Shown piece after piece: positions 55,488-64,000 of a DNA stretch of 64,000 bases (position 1 is its first letter; every line of letters begins with the position of its first letter). The notes beneath the pieces are model-generated. The model was not told where the DNA came from and did no database searches. It saw only the letters and a program-made list of their open reading frames with translations. The position numbers and the translations under genes are program-made. Location: positions 248,001 through 312,000 of the forward strand of contig CANLUS010000002.1 of assembly GCA_947494325.1 (NCBI GenBank), in the 5' to 3' direction. The stretch is from an uncultured Flavobacteriaceae bacterium. GTDB lineage: Bacteria > Bacteroidota > Bacteroidia > Flavobacteriales > Flavobacteriaceae.

Positions 55488-56633
55488 ATGAAAAAAAATT
55501 ACTTATGGTCATATTCCCTTGTGGCCTTATTTCTGTTATTTACTGCTTGTAATACCTCTGAAGATGAGGTTATTCCTGAATCAAACAAAGTAAACCTAGA
55601 GCCTGACTTTTTTGAAAAAGATGGTTCCATGGAAGAATCTGATATTGAAGAGGAAGCTCCTGAAGGAGTAGACGCAAAAACGTATGGTTATTATAACTAT
55701 ACTCTATTAAAACCATCAAAGATAAGTCAAGAGAAGATAGACGCAATGTGTGGTGAAGCTACTACGAAGTCTTTATTAGTTGGTTATAAAAAGAAGAAAG
55801 TTGGAGAAGTAAAAGTTATGAATGATGATGAAAATCTTTATTTAACTTTTACAGCTGATCAGTATAAATACATGAAAAAGGTGTATTTAAATATTGGTGC
55901 AAAAGGAAGTACTCCATTTTATTCAAATGGTTTTCCAAATTTAAGAAAGTTCAATTACAAAGCGTTTCCTTATTATTTTGGAGGTACTAAAAAAGCAACA
56001 TATGTTATTCCGTTAGCTGACATTGATGTTGATTGTTTTGAAATTGTTGCTTATTCTAAAGTTTATGATAGCGCTAGTAGATGCTTTTATACTTCTTTCG
56101 CTTATGATCAAAATTTAACTCAGACATATTCATATTCTTATTATTCAGGTTGTTATTATTATAACGAATGGGTAAGATCTTTTGAATATTGTAAACAAGA
56201 ATGTAACAATTATGATACAGCATTTGCAAGATGTGATGAATCTGCAAATTGTTTTACTAATGATGGATTTTCTGAATGGGGATGGACAAACGGTCCATAT
56301 CCAGATAGATTCGATTTTCACTTATATACGAACGTAGATGGATGTGATGCGAATGAAGAAGAAGATTTTGTTGGAGTAGTTAGCGTTCGATTTAACGAAG
56401 ATAAGAGTGCAATCGTAAGAATTGTTTCTAAAACTGATTATATTATTCATGATACCCAATTATATATTGGATCAGAAAAATATCCGTTAGATGAAAATGG
56501 AAATGCAACGATAAATCCTGCAAAATATCCTTATCAACATACTGAATTAGGTGGCGTTACAAGTGATGTATATTATTTCGACAGTTTGCCGGAAGATTAT
56601 TATTTAATTGCACACGCGAATGTTTCTAAGTAA
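55488..56633 (+). CDS. Tyr/Cys-rich lipoprotein of unknown function
   Basis: The 381-residue lipoprotein (LLFTACNTSEDEVIPE, Cys 21) has an acidic N-terminal linker and three parts: a Lys-rich strand region (about 75-150), a Tyr/Cys-rich middle (TYSYSYYSGCYYYNEWV, EYCKQECNNYD, ARCDESANCF; about 215-260), and a C-terminal domain with VVSVRFNEDKSAIVRIVSKTD (in part) and PYQHTELGGVTSDVYYFDSL. The middle Cys probably form disulfides. No family is recognised. A textbook promoter and a strong terminator flank it, so it is a single-gene transcript. Confidence 0.8.
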   Translation: MKKNYLWSYSLVALFLLFTACNTSEDEVIPESNKVNLEPDFFEKDGSMEESDIEEEAPEGVDAKTYGYYNYTLLKPSKISQEKIDAMCGEATTKSLLVGYKKKKVGEVKVMNDDENLYLTFTADQYKYMKKVYLNIGAKGSTPFYSNGFPNLRKFNYKAFPYYFGGTKKATYVIPLADIDVDCFEIVAYSKVYDSASRCFYTSFAYDQNLTQTYSYSYYSGCYYYNEWVRSFEYCKQECNNYDTAFARCDESANCFTNDGFSEWGWTNGPYPDRFDFHLYTNVDGCDANEEEDFVGVVSVRFNEDKSAIVRIVSKTDYIIHDTQLYIGSEKYPLDENGNATINPAKYPYQHTELGGVTSDVYYFDSLPEDYYLIAHANVSK

Positions 56634-56657
56634 AATTTAACATTCCTTAATTATAAT

Positions 56658-56690
56658 AAAAAGAGAGTATAAATTATACTCTCTTTTTTT
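56658..56690 (+). terminator. Strong intrinsic terminator
   Basis: AAAAAGAGAGTATAA (56658-56672) pairs with TTATACTCTCTTTTT (56674-56688), with the T-run continuing. It ends the preceding lipoprotein gene. Confidence 0.85.
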
Positions 56691-56724
56691 ATGCCATATT
56701 TAGTACTTTTATAAAAAATACCGA

Positions 56725-57960
56725 ATGCAAGAAATTATAGATCGTTTCATAAAGTATGTTACTATTGATACTCAGTCAGATCCTAACAACGCTGCTTTTC
56801 CGAGTACCGAAAAGCAATGGGACTTAGCAAAAGTACTCGTAAAAGACTTGGAGACTATTGGAATGAAAGAAGTCACTTTAGATGATAATTGTTATATAAT
56901 GGCAACCTTGCCAAGCAACCTAGAATACAACGTGCCGACCATTGGATTTATAGCACATATCGATACTAGCCCAGATTATTCTGGGACAAAGGTGAACCCT
57001 AAAATTCATAAAAATTATAACGGCAATGATATTGTCTTGAACAAAAAGGAAGGGATTGTTCTATCGCCCAATTATTTTGAAGATTTACTTTTATATAAAG
57101 GGCAAACCTTGATAACAACTGATGGCACTACCCTATTGGGTGCAGATGATAAAGCCGGTATCACCGAGATTGTTAGTGCAATGAAATACCTTATAGAACA
57201 TCCAGAGATTAAACATGGAAAAATCAGAATTGCGTTTACTCCTGATGAAGAAGTAGGTAAAGGAGCACATTTATTTGATGTTGAAAAATTTGGAGCTGAG
57301 TGGGCTTATACTATGGACGGAAGTCAAATAGGCGAGCTAGAATATGAAAATTTTAATGCGGCTGGCGCTAAAGTTACGATTACAGGTAAAATTGTACATC
57401 CGGGTTATGCAAAAGGAAAAATGGTAAATTCTCTTTTAATCGCAAATGAGTTCATTAATAAACTACCAAAAAAAGAAGTTCCTGAACATACCGAAGGATA
57501 TGAAGGTTTTTTTCATTTATACGATTTGAAAGGAACCGTTGAAAAAACTGAATTACAGTATATCATCCGTGATCATGATATGGAGTTATTCGAAAAACGC
57601 AAATCTCACTTTCAAAACCTTGCGGAAAGTATCAACGAGGCTGCGGGATCAAACGTGATCTCAATTGAGATTCAAGATCAATATTATAATATGAAGGAGA
57701 AAATAGAACCCGTTATGCATATTGTTGATATTGCTGAGGAAGCCATGAAAAGCATAGGAATAAAACCTCTTATTAAAGCTATTCGCGGAGGCACCGATGG
57801 GTCTCAACTGTCTTATAAAGGATTACCTTGCCCTAATATATTTGCCGGAGGGCATAATTTTCATGGGCGCTATGAATACGTACCAGTTGAATCCATGATA
57901 AAAGCTACCGAAGTCATTGTGAAAATCGCTGAAATCACAGGAAAAAGAGCTAAAAAATAA
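56725..57960 (+). CDS. pepT: Peptidase T (tripeptide aminopeptidase)
   Basis: The 411-residue M20 metallopeptidase has the PepT motifs [23 protein letters not shown] (HxD), [44 protein letters not shown] and FHGRYEYVP. It removes N-terminal residues from tripeptides in the cytoplasm, using two zinc ions. It is a stand-alone gene with a terminator just upstream and the lysA promoter after it. Confidence 0.95.
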   Translation: MQEIIDRFIKYVTIDTQSDPNNAAFPSTEKQWDLAKVLVKDLETIGMKEVTLDDNCYIMATLPSNLEYNVPTIGFIAHIDTSPDYSGTKVNPKIHKNYNGNDIVLNKKEGIVLSPNYFEDLLLYKGQTLITTDGTTLLGADDKAGITEIVSAMKYLIEHPEIKHGKIRIAFTPDEEVGKGAHLFDVEKFGAEWAYTMDGSQIGELEYENFNAAGAKVTITGKIVHPGYAKGKMVNSLLIANEFINKLPKKEVPEHTEGYEGFFHLYDLKGTVEKTELQYIIRDHDMELFEKRKSHFQNLAESINEAAGSNVISIEIQDQYYNMKEKIEPVMHIVDIAEEAMKSIGIKPLIKAIRGGTDGSQLSYKGLPCPNIFAGGHNFHGRYEYVPVESMIKATEVIVKIAEITGKRAKK

Positions 57961-58019
57961 CAAATAGACTATTTGTGTAATATTTTTATATGAAAGTTTT
58001 ATTTACACCTTCCCTTCTA

Positions 58020-58027
58020 TATATTTG
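58020..58027 (+). promoter_or_regulatory. -7 box of lysA
   Basis: TATATTTG matches TAnnTTTG, with a weak T-rich -33 element near 57997-58001. The lysA ATG is 21 bases downstream at 58048. Confidence 0.55.
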
Positions 58028-58047
58028 ACCCCTGTAATTAAAAGAAT

Positions 58048-59253
58048 ATGACCCAAAAACTGTTATTATCACTGGCAAAAAAATATGACACACCCCTGTA
58101 TGTCTATGATTCAGGAAAGATTATTTCTCAATACAAACGTATCACTAGTGCTTTTTCTAGTGTTCCTAGTTTAAAAATAAACTATGCTGTTAAAGCGCTT
58201 TCTAATGTCAATATCTTAAAAGTATTTAAACAGTTAGATGCTGGTCTGGATACTGTTTCCATTCAAGAAGTTCATTTAGGTTTGAAAGCTGGTTTTGATC
58301 CTAATAATATTATTTTTACTCCGAATGGTGTTTCTTTGGAGGAAATCGAACAAGCAAAAGATTTGGGTGTCCAAATTAATATTGACAATATCTCAATACT
58401 TGAACAATTTGGTCAAAAACACCCTAAAACACCTGTATGTATTCGTATTAACCCGCATATTATGGCCGGAGGAAATAGTAAAATTTCCGTAGGTCATATT
58501 GACTCAAAATTTGGTATTTCTATTCATCAGTTACCACATATACATAGAGTTGTAGAAAATACGGGTATGCTAATTAATGGAATCCACATGCATACGGGTT
58601 CCGATATATATGATGTCGATGCATTTTTAAGAGCTACAGAGATTCTATTTAATGCGGCAGAAACGTTTAAAGATTTAGCCTATATAGATTTTGGAAGTGG
58701 TTTCAAAGTCCCGTATAAAGAAGGAGATATTGAAACTGATATCGAAGAATTAGGTAAGAAACTATCGAAAAGATTCAATGAGTTTTGTAAAGATTTTGGT
58801 AGGGATTTAACACTAATGTTTGAACCTGGAAAGTTTCTTGTAAGTGAAGCGGGTAAGTTCTTAGTAAATGTAAATGTTGTAAAGCAAACGACTTCAACAG
58901 TCTTTGCTGGGGTAGATACGGGAATGAATCATTTAATAAGACCAATGTTCTATGACGCCTATCATCATATACAAAATATTTCGAATCCTAGAGGGAAAGA
59001 GCGGTTTTATAGTGTTGTTGGTTATATTTGTGAAACGGATACCCTAGGGGCCAATAGACGAATTAATGAAATTAGTGAAGGAGATATTTTGAGTTTTAGT
59101 AATGCAGGCGCGTATTGCTTTTCCATGGCTTCAAACTATAACTCAAGGTATCGCCCAGCAGAAGTTCTTATTCATAAAGGAAAAGACTATCTTATTCGTA
59201 AAAGAGAAACGATAGATGATATTTTACGGAATCAAGAAGTAGTTAAATTATAA
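58048..59253 (+). CDS. lysA: Diaminopimelate decarboxylase
   Basis: The 401-residue PLP enzyme (alanine-racemase-like barrel) makes lysine from meso-diaminopimelate. The PLP Lys is in INYAVKALSN (near 49), and GIHMHTGSDI, IDFGSGFKVPY, MFEPGKFLVSEAGKF and VGYICETDTL (catalytic Cys) follow. It shares the region with the threonine genes, both drawing on aspartate semialdehyde. A bidirectional terminator ends it. Confidence 0.95.
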   Translation: MTQKLLLSLAKKYDTPLYVYDSGKIISQYKRITSAFSSVPSLKINYAVKALSNVNILKVFKQLDAGLDTVSIQEVHLGLKAGFDPNNIIFTPNGVSLEEIEQAKDLGVQINIDNISILEQFGQKHPKTPVCIRINPHIMAGGNSKISVGHIDSKFGISIHQLPHIHRVVENTGMLINGIHMHTGSDIYDVDAFLRATEILFNAAETFKDLAYIDFGSGFKVPYKEGDIETDIEELGKKLSKRFNEFCKDFGRDLTLMFEPGKFLVSEAGKFLVNVNVVKQTTSTVFAGVDTGMNHLIRPMFYDAYHHIQNISNPRGKERFYSVVGYICETDTLGANRRINEISEGDILSFSNAGAYCFSMASNYNSRYRPAEVLIHKGKDYLIRKRETIDDILRNQEVVKL

Positions 59254-59286
59254 AAAAAACGCCAACATGATGTTGGCGTTTTTTTT
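59252..59286. terminator. Bidirectional intrinsic terminator
   Basis: CGCCAACA (59260-59267) and TGTTGGCG (59271-59278) pair, flanked by an A-run (59252-59259) and a T-run (59279-59286). It lies between the convergent lysA and aminopeptidase genes. Confidence 0.92.
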
Positions 59287-59290
59287 ATAA

Positions 59291-60925
59291 TTAATCTAAC
59301 TTAGGAAGTTTAAAATCAGTCAGAACACTTTTTTGAAGCATTACTTTCTCAATTTCGTCAGATTTCCTAGGTGCCATGGCCGATAAATTTACCGGACCAT
59401 CTTTAGTAATAAGGATATCGTCCTCAATGCGCACCGCAATTCCCCACCACTTTTTATCGCAAGCGCTACCTTCTGGAATATAAATTCCTGGCTCTACTGT
59501 TATTACCATGTTTTCATTAAAATTACGACTGGCAGATGCATCATGTACATCTAAACCTATATGATGTGATGTACCATGTGGAAAATAAGAATGTTTCTCA
59601 TCTTCTGTTTTTATAATTCCTAATTTTACAAGCCCTTCATTGATTACTTTTTGCGCGGCCTTGTGTGTAGCAAAAAAAGAATTTCCTATTTTAGATTCAG
59701 CAATTCCAGCTTCTTGAGCATCATAAACAATATCATATATTAACTTTTGCTCTTTTGAAAACTTACCGTTGGCCGGAATCGTTCTTGTAACGTCTGCCGT
59801 ATATCCACGATATTCAGCGCCTAAGTCCATTAAAACAAGATCATTACCAACCTGTGTTTTATTATTTTCTATATAATGTAAAATACAACCATTATTTCCA
59901 CCTCCAACAATGGAAGGATATCCTTCATATTCTGCGCCATATTTCTTATACACAAATTCGTGCACACCTTGAATTTCTGTTTCAGACATATTCGGATGCA
60001 TTGCTTTCATTATTTCAACTTGGCCAACAGCAGATATCTCTACTGCTTTTTTTAGCAGCTTTAATTCTTCAGGCAACTTCGTCTCTCTTAATTTACCCAT
60101 TAATTGTCCTAAACTTCGAACATCAATATTGGTTTTAGGAATAGCCTCTAACTTTAAACTAATCTTTTGTTTAAATTCTCTACGCAACTCATCTGATGTT
60201 GCTTTTTGATACCCTACTAAGAGTTCGTCTTTTTTAAGTTCAGGATAAAATTCTAAATAACGTCCTAAATTTTGTGCTACATTGGCACTATTCTCAATTT
60301 CAGTAGCTTTAATGGTTTTATATAGACCGTTTTTGGTAGGATCGGGAATTGCTTCTTTTGAATACCCAATCTTTTCTTTTAATTGTTCAGAAAGATCAAA
60401 AATATCGGCGTTGTTTCTTTTTGAATTTCTATAATCATCTTTAAAGTCAAACAACAACACCTTATCGTACTCTTTAAAATTTACTGCTATATCCTTAAAA
60501 TCTCCTCCATTATATGGATTCAGAAAACCTAATTTCTCCTGTGTACCGGTTATTCCTAATCTTTTACCTGTCCACATTTCTGCCAGTTCATTTTTTTCTT
60601 GAACATATATTAATTCATTATAACTTTTTGTGCCCTCAGCTTGATCTTCAGAAAATATCAATAAAATGGCATCAGGTTCTCTGTAGCCAGTTAAATAATA
60701 AAAATTAGGATCTTGATGATACACATAATCAACATCATTCGCTCTATTTCTAATAGGGTTTGCTAGAAATATTGCTACCGAATTCTTTGGCATTGTTTTG
60801 CGCAATGCTTCTCTCCTATTTTTATGGAATTCTTTTGATAAAAAATCAGTTGGAGTTAATTCTTGTGCACCATTAAATTGCACCATTAAAATAGCTACTA
60901 TTATTAATAACGTTCTTCTATACAT
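59291..60925 (-). CDS. Exported Xaa-Pro aminopeptidase (M24)
   Basis: The 544-residue protein has a signal peptide (about 1-20, ending FNGAQE) and an aminopeptidase P N-terminal domain (PNFYYLTGYREPDAILLIF, in part). A pita-bread M24 domain follows, with metal ligands in LMDLGAEYRGYTADVTRTIP (two Asp), HGTSHHIGLD (His), ITVEPGIYI (Glu) and VRIEDDILI (Glu). It removes N-terminal residues from Xaa-Pro peptides in the periplasm, a role in peptide nutrition. A bidirectional terminator serves it. Confidence 0.93.
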   Translation of the reverse strand: MYRRTLLIIVAILMVQFNGAQELTPTDFLSKEFHKNRREALRKTMPKNSVAIFLANPIRNRANDVDYVYHQDPNFYYLTGYREPDAILLIFSEDQAEGTKSYNELIYVQEKNELAEMWTGKRLGITGTQEKLGFLNPYNGGDFKDIAVNFKEYDKVLLFDFKDDYRNSKRNNADIFDLSEQLKEKIGYSKEAIPDPTKNGLYKTIKATEIENSANVAQNLGRYLEFYPELKKDELLVGYQKATSDELRREFKQKISLKLEAIPKTNIDVRSLGQLMGKLRETKLPEELKLLKKAVEISAVGQVEIMKAMHPNMSETEIQGVHEFVYKKYGAEYEGYPSIVGGGNNGCILHYIENNKTQVGNDLVLMDLGAEYRGYTADVTRTIPANGKFSKEQKLIYDIVYDAQEAGIAESKIGNSFFATHKAAQKVINEGLVKLGIIKTEDEKHSYFPHGTSHHIGLDVHDASASRNFNENMVITVEPGIYIPEGSACDKKWWGIAVRIEDDILITKDGPVNLSAMAPRKSDEIEKVMLQKSVLTDFKLPKLD

Positions 60926-61057
60926 AGTATTGGTTTATAATATTCAAAAATACAATTATAATTTTAGCAGAATAACCGTCTTTTATTAAATATTTGTGAA
61001 TTTTTTTTCATCAGACTATTGATATCATAAAAATCGAGATTATTGAACCTAAATTAC

Positions 61058-61087
61058 TTGTCATTAAAATATTATCTCATACATTTG
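61058..61087 (+). promoter_or_regulatory. Promoter of the thr operon and its leader ORF
   Basis: TTG (61058-61060), 19 bases, then TACATTTG (61080-61087) matches the Bacteroidota -33/-7 pattern. The start point would fall at about 61091-61095, at or next to the leader ATG at 61092, so the leader ORF may be translated from a leaderless mRNA. Confidence 0.65.
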
Positions 61088-61091
61088 TTGC

Positions 61092-61190
61092 ATGCAAACG
61101 AATAGCAATACTCTTACTATTACACATCCATTTCCCACTTCTGTGTGTGTTATTGCTATTATGACAATTATGACCCTTCGGGGTTTATAA
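61092..61190 (+). CDS. thrL: Threonine operon leader peptide
   Basis: The 32-codon ORF holds seven Thr, four Ile and three Met (including the start), with clusters TNSNTLTIT near the beginning and IAIMTIMTLRGL at the end. Its promoter is immediately upstream, and the stop is 79 bases before thrA. By analogy with the E. coli thr leader, whose ribosome senses Thr- and Ile-tRNA, it should sense end products of the aspartate pathway. The sequence has no similarity to E. coli thrL beyond composition. No intrinsic terminator is seen between it and thrA. Confidence 0.78.
   Translation: MQTNSNTLTITHPFPTSVCVIAIMTIMTLRGL
61101..61160 (+). promoter_or_regulatory. Long inverted repeat inside the thr leader ORF
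   Basis: AATAGCAATA (61101-61110) and TATTGCTATT (61151-61160) are perfect complements; an inner ACACA (61122-61126) pairs with TGTGT near 61142-61150. This puts a two-part stem over leader codons 4-23, just ahead of the Met-Thr-Ile-Met-Thr codons. A translating ribosome would open it, so it is a good candidate for the sensing structure. Confidence 0.7.
61172..61185 (+). promoter_or_regulatory. C(UUCG)G hairpin at the end of the thr leader ORF
   Basis: GACCC-TTCG-GGGTT forms a 5-bp stem (one G-T) closed by the extra-stable C(UUCG)G tetraloop. It overlaps the last five leader codons, starting at the final Thr codon. No T-run follows, so it is not a standard terminator; it could stall RNA polymerase or control ribosome release. 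Confidence 0.6.
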
Positions 61191-61269
61191 GAGACATATA
61201 CGCTATTTTTCAGTTTCTATTCATTAGAAAAACAATTCAATTTTTATATAAAAAATCAAACTATTTAAA

Positions 61270-63720
61270 ATGAAAGTTTTAAAATTCGGAGGTACGTCTG
61301 TAGGTTCCGCCAAAAACATCAAGCTAGTAATAGATATCATTCAAAACGATACAACAGAAGAAAAAAAGATAGTTGTAGTTTCGGCTTTTTCGGGAGTTAC
61401 TAACCTCCTTCTTAACGGAATTAAGTCCATTTTGGAAAAGAAAAGCTCATTTGATTCTATCAGTCAACAGATTGTGGATATGCATTTAAATATTATCAAT
61501 GAACTTATATCAGACGAAACTGTTAGAGGAAAAGTATTTAAATATCTACATACCGAGTTAGACAAGTTAAAGCAGCTTTATCAGGGAATCTCCTTGATCA
61601 ATGAAATGACACCTAAAACTGAAGCAAAAATTGCAAGCTTCGGAGAATTATTATCATCTTTTATCATCAAAGAAGCCATGATTTCTCACGGACTGGATGT
61701 TGAGAGAAAGGATACTAGAGAACTAATTATAGCGAATAGCGATTATACAAATGCCACTGTAGATTTTGAATTGACTAATAGAAAAATTGTCAAATTTATT
61801 GATTCATGCGCATCCAGTATTGTTATAGTTCCTGGTTTTGTTGCTGCAAATAAAAAAAATGAAACAACTGTCCTTGGTAGAGGTGGTTCTGACTATACCG
61901 CTGCAATAATAGCAGCGGCGCTAGATGTTGATGCCCTAGAAATATGGACCGACGTAAGCGGTATGTATACTGCAAATCCTAAAATCGTGAAGCAGGCAAA
62001 ACCAATAAATCAGATTTCCTATCATGAAGCTATGGAATTAGCGCATTTTGGTGCTAAAGTGATTTTTTCTCCAACAATACACCCGGCATTTGTCAAGCAA
62101 ACTCCTATTTATATTAAAAACACCTTCGAACCATCAAATAAAGGAACTCTAATTTCTGATCAACCTAGTACGAATTTAGACCCGGTAAAAGGCATTAGTC
62201 ATATTGAGAATATTACACTTGTAACGCTAGAAGCACCAGGGAAAATTGGAGTGCCTGGAGTCTCAAAAAGAATATTTGAAACTTTTTTTCTTAACAGTAT
62301 ACATATCAAATTTATCACTCAATCTTCATCAGAACATTCAATTTGTTTAGGTATCGACGATCACAATGCCCAACTAGCAAAGGAAGTGGTCGATGCGGTG
62401 TTTGAATTAGAAATATCGAAAGGGCAGATAAATCCTTTAATAGTTGAAGAAGATTTAGTGATTATAGCACTTGTTGGTGAAAAAATGAAAAGTCATCAAG
62501 GCATTAGTGGTAAGATGTTCAGTACGTTGGGCAAGAACAATGTAAACATCCGAGCTATTGCACAAGGTGCCTCCGAAACTAATATTTCTGCAGTTATCAG
62601 TAAAGGTGATGTAAAGAAAGCTCTGAACAGTTTACATGAAGAGTTCTTCGAAAATAACATCAAACAAATCAATATATACATCACTGGAGTTGGAAATGTT
62701 GGAAGTAAATTAATCCATCAGATCAGTCAACAAAAAGAATATTTGAAAGAGCACTTAAATATAAATCTAAGGGTTATCGGAATTTCAAATTCTCGAATAA
62801 TGCTTTTTAACGAAACCGGTATTGATCTTTTAAATTGGGAAGTTGATCTTCAACAAGGTGAAAAGGCTTCCTTAAATGGATTTTTTCAAAAAGTAAAACA
62901 ATTAAATCTTCGCAATAGTATTTTTGTTGACATTACGGCCAACGAACATGTTGCAAATCTATATCAAGATTATTTAAAAAATAGTATTGGTGTTGTTGCT
63001 TGCAATAAAATTGCTTGTTCGGCGACTTTAGAGAATTATAAAGAATTGAAAAGACTCTCAAAGAAGTATAACGCCCCACTCTTGTTTGAGACGAATGTTG
63101 GCGCCGGATTACCAATTATTGACACATTGAATAATTTAATTGCCTCTGGAGACAAGATTAATAAGATTCAAGCTGTACTTTCTGGAAGTTTAAACTTTAT
63201 CTTCAATTATTTTAATGATACGGTAAGTTTTTATGATATTGTAAAACAAGCTCAGGCTGAAGGCTATACGGAGCCCGACCCTAGAATTGATTTAAGCGGT
63301 GTAGATGTAGCGAGGAAAATTCTAATTTTAGCCCGTGAAAGTGGCAATGAAATAGAACTGGAAGATATTGATAATAACTCTTTTTTAACTGCCAAGAATT
63401 TAGCAGCAGATTCTGTAGATGAATTTTATGAATCGCTTAAAAAGGAAGCCGCTCATTTTCAAGAGTTGTATCAATCAGCGAAAGCTGCAGATTCTCAACT
63501 AAAATATGTTGCTGAATTTAATAATGGAAAAGCTAAAGTCGGCCTAAAAGAAATTCCTGTTGGTCATCCTTTCTATAATTTAGAAGGAAAAGATAATATT
63601 GTTATGTTTTACACAGAAAGATATCCTGAGCAACCAATGATTATTAAAGGTGCTGGTGCTGGTGCTGAAGTTACGGCTTCAGGGCTTTTTGCAGATATCA
63701 TTAGAACTGCCAATAATTAA
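61270..63720 (+). CDS. thrA: Bifunctional aspartokinase / homoserine dehydrogenase
   Basis: The 816-residue fusion has an N-terminal aspartokinase (KFGGTSVGSAKNI, VVVSAFSGVTN, VLGRGGSDYTAA), two ACT regulatory units around 310-460 (VTLEAPGKIGVPGVSKRIF, VGEKMKSHQGISGKM) and a C-terminal homoserine dehydrogenase (YITGVGNVGSKLIHQI, VGVVACNKIACSA-like, AGLPIIDTLNNLIASGDKI, EGYTEPDPRIDLSG). It phosphorylates aspartate and reduces its semialdehyde to homoserine; feedback by threonine is expected. It is followed by thrB 3 bases later and preceded by the leader ORF. Confidence 0.96.
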   Translation: MKVLKFGGTSVGSAKNIKLVIDIIQNDTTEEKKIVVVSAFSGVTNLLLNGIKSILEKKSSFDSISQQIVDMHLNIINELISDETVRGKVFKYLHTELDKLKQLYQGISLINEMTPKTEAKIASFGELLSSFIIKEAMISHGLDVERKDTRELIIANSDYTNATVDFELTNRKIVKFIDSCASSIVIVPGFVAANKKNETTVLGRGGSDYTAAIIAAALDVDALEIWTDVSGMYTANPKIVKQAKPINQISYHEAMELAHFGAKVIFSPTIHPAFVKQTPIYIKNTFEPSNKGTLISDQPSTNLDPVKGISHIENITLVTLEAPGKIGVPGVSKRIFETFFLNSIHIKFITQSSSEHSICLGIDDHNAQLAKEVVDAVFELEISKGQINPLIVEEDLVIIALVGEKMKSHQGISGKMFSTLGKNNVNIRAIAQGASETNISAVISKGDVKKALNSLHEEFFENNIKQINIYITGVGNVGSKLIHQISQQKEYLKEHLNINLRVIGISNSRIMLFNETGIDLLNWEVDLQQGEKASLNGFFQKVKQLNLRNSIFVDITANEHVANLYQDYLKNSIGVVACNKIACSATLENYKELKRLSKKYNAPLLFETNVGAGLPIIDTLNNLIASGDKINKIQAVLSGSLNFIFNYFNDTVSFYDIVKQAQAEGYTEPDPRIDLSGVDVARKILILARESGNEIELEDIDNNSFLTAKNLAADSVDEFYESLKKEAAHFQELYQSAKAADSQLKYVAEFNNGKAKVGLKEIPVGHPFYNLEGKDNIVMFYTERYPEQPMIIKGAGAGAEVTASGLFADIIRTANN

Positions 63721-63723
63721 GAC

Positions 63724-64000
63724 ATGAAAGAATTAACCATATTTTCACCTGCTACGGTGGCTAACGTTTCCTGTGGTTTTGATGCGCTTGGCTTCGCGCT
63801 GGAAAGCTTAGGCGACGAAATGATATTTCGACGAAATGAAAAGTCAAATATTCAAATTACCAAGATTGAGGGCGCCGAATTATCGTACGACATCAATAAA
63901 AATGTTGTGGGGGTTGTTGCTCAAGCGATGCTTCGAGACCAATCTGAAAAGATCGGAATTGACATAGAAGTTTATAAAAACTTCAAGCCAGGTAGTGGAT
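63724..64000 (+). CDS. thrB: Homoserine kinase (partial)
   Basis: The start at 63724 gives MKELTIFSPATVANVSCGFDALGF, the family N-terminus, and the frame stays open for 92 residues to the window edge, where KPGSG begins the GHMP-kinase ATP loop. It phosphorylates homoserine in threonine synthesis. It follows thrA by 3 bases. The rest is outside the window. Confidence 0.95.
   Translation, partial: MKELTIFSPATVANVSCGFDALGFALESLGDEMIFRRNEKSNIQITKIEGAELSYDINKNVVGVVAQAMLRDQSEKIGIDIEVYKNFKPGSG

Noticed and set aside
57990-58028. Short ORF upstream of lysA, a possible lysine leader peptide
   Set aside because: It overlaps the lysA promoter, has one Lys codon only and no terminator or hairpin after it.
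61140-61150. GTGTGT run near the thr leader as a simple repeat
   Set aside because: It is short, codes for Val-Cys-Val within the leader, and pairs with ACACA upstream.
1-64000. tRNA, rRNA, CRISPR, insertion sequences or phage genes
   Set aside because: None were recognised by eye; no transposase, integrase or repeat-spacer pattern is present. A tRNA scan or IS search would be decisive.

Overview
The window is a piece of a low-GC chromosome from a member of the Bacteroidota, most likely a marine Flavobacteriaceae. The signs are the promoters of the TTTG-N19-TAnnTTTG kind, the scarcity of Shine-Dalgarno sequences, a type IX secretion tail on one secreted enzyme, many short lipoproteins, and families typical of this lineage (DUF5916, DUF4251, DUF2490, DUF72, DUF2461). 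I see no rRNA, tRNA, CRISPR array, insertion sequence, integrase or phage module. Most of it is ordinary chromosomal gene content.

Layout. 1-9 kb: an aspartate racemase (cut by the edge), an SDR protein and a DUF5916 outer-membrane-type protein, facing a MetR-like LysR regulator; then a DJ-1/PfpI lipoprotein with its AraC-type regulator, and two GIY-YIG proteins, one fused to a DEDDh exonuclease. 9-14 kb: two small exported proteins, then a BlaI-type repressor with tandem operators, an M56 sensor protease fused to an M23 peptidase, an M23-LysM hydrolase and a polysaccharide deacetylase, which together look like a self-regulated cell-wall module. 14-23 kb: lipase, leucine-rich lipoprotein, nuclease/phosphatase, small exported proteins, sugar isomerase, LamG lipoprotein, peroxiredoxin and EamA transporter. 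23-34 kb: topoisomerase III, S4 protein, a DUF4956/DUF2490 pair, a T9SS-exported vanadium haloperoxidase-like enzyme, two helicases with a half-size DUF1456 protein, and a carboxypeptidase-regulatory-domain protein. 34-45 kb: a decayed gene, dipeptidase, thioesterase, intradiol dioxygenase-like lipoprotein, a TetR/SDR pair, a ChlI-like AAA ATPase with a VWA partner, and DUF1853.

45-52.6 kb holds a complete, tightly overlapped histidine operon on the minus strand (hisG, a GNAT acetyltransferase, hisD, hisC, hisB, hisH, hisA, hisF, hisIE). Ahead of hisG lies an 18-residue ORF with five His codons, four of them consecutive, followed by a strong intrinsic terminator: a histidine attenuator. 52.6-61 kb: patatin phospholipase, BNR-repeat and other lipoproteins, peptidase T, diaminopimelate decarboxylase and an exported Xaa-Pro aminopeptidase. 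61-64 kb: the threonine operon (thrA fusion, start of thrB), preceded by a 32-codon Thr/Ile/Met-rich leader ORF containing a long inverted repeat and a C(UUCG)G hairpin.

The two amino-acid-responsive leaders are the most notable discoveries. Next are the M56-M23 fusion module and the decayed gene at 34.4-34.8 kb. Several start codons were moved from the longest possible ORF to better-supported positions (BlaI, lipoprotein 15626, nuclease 17920, 34262, thioesterase 36513, dioxygenase 36630, SDR 39356, hisG 52409).
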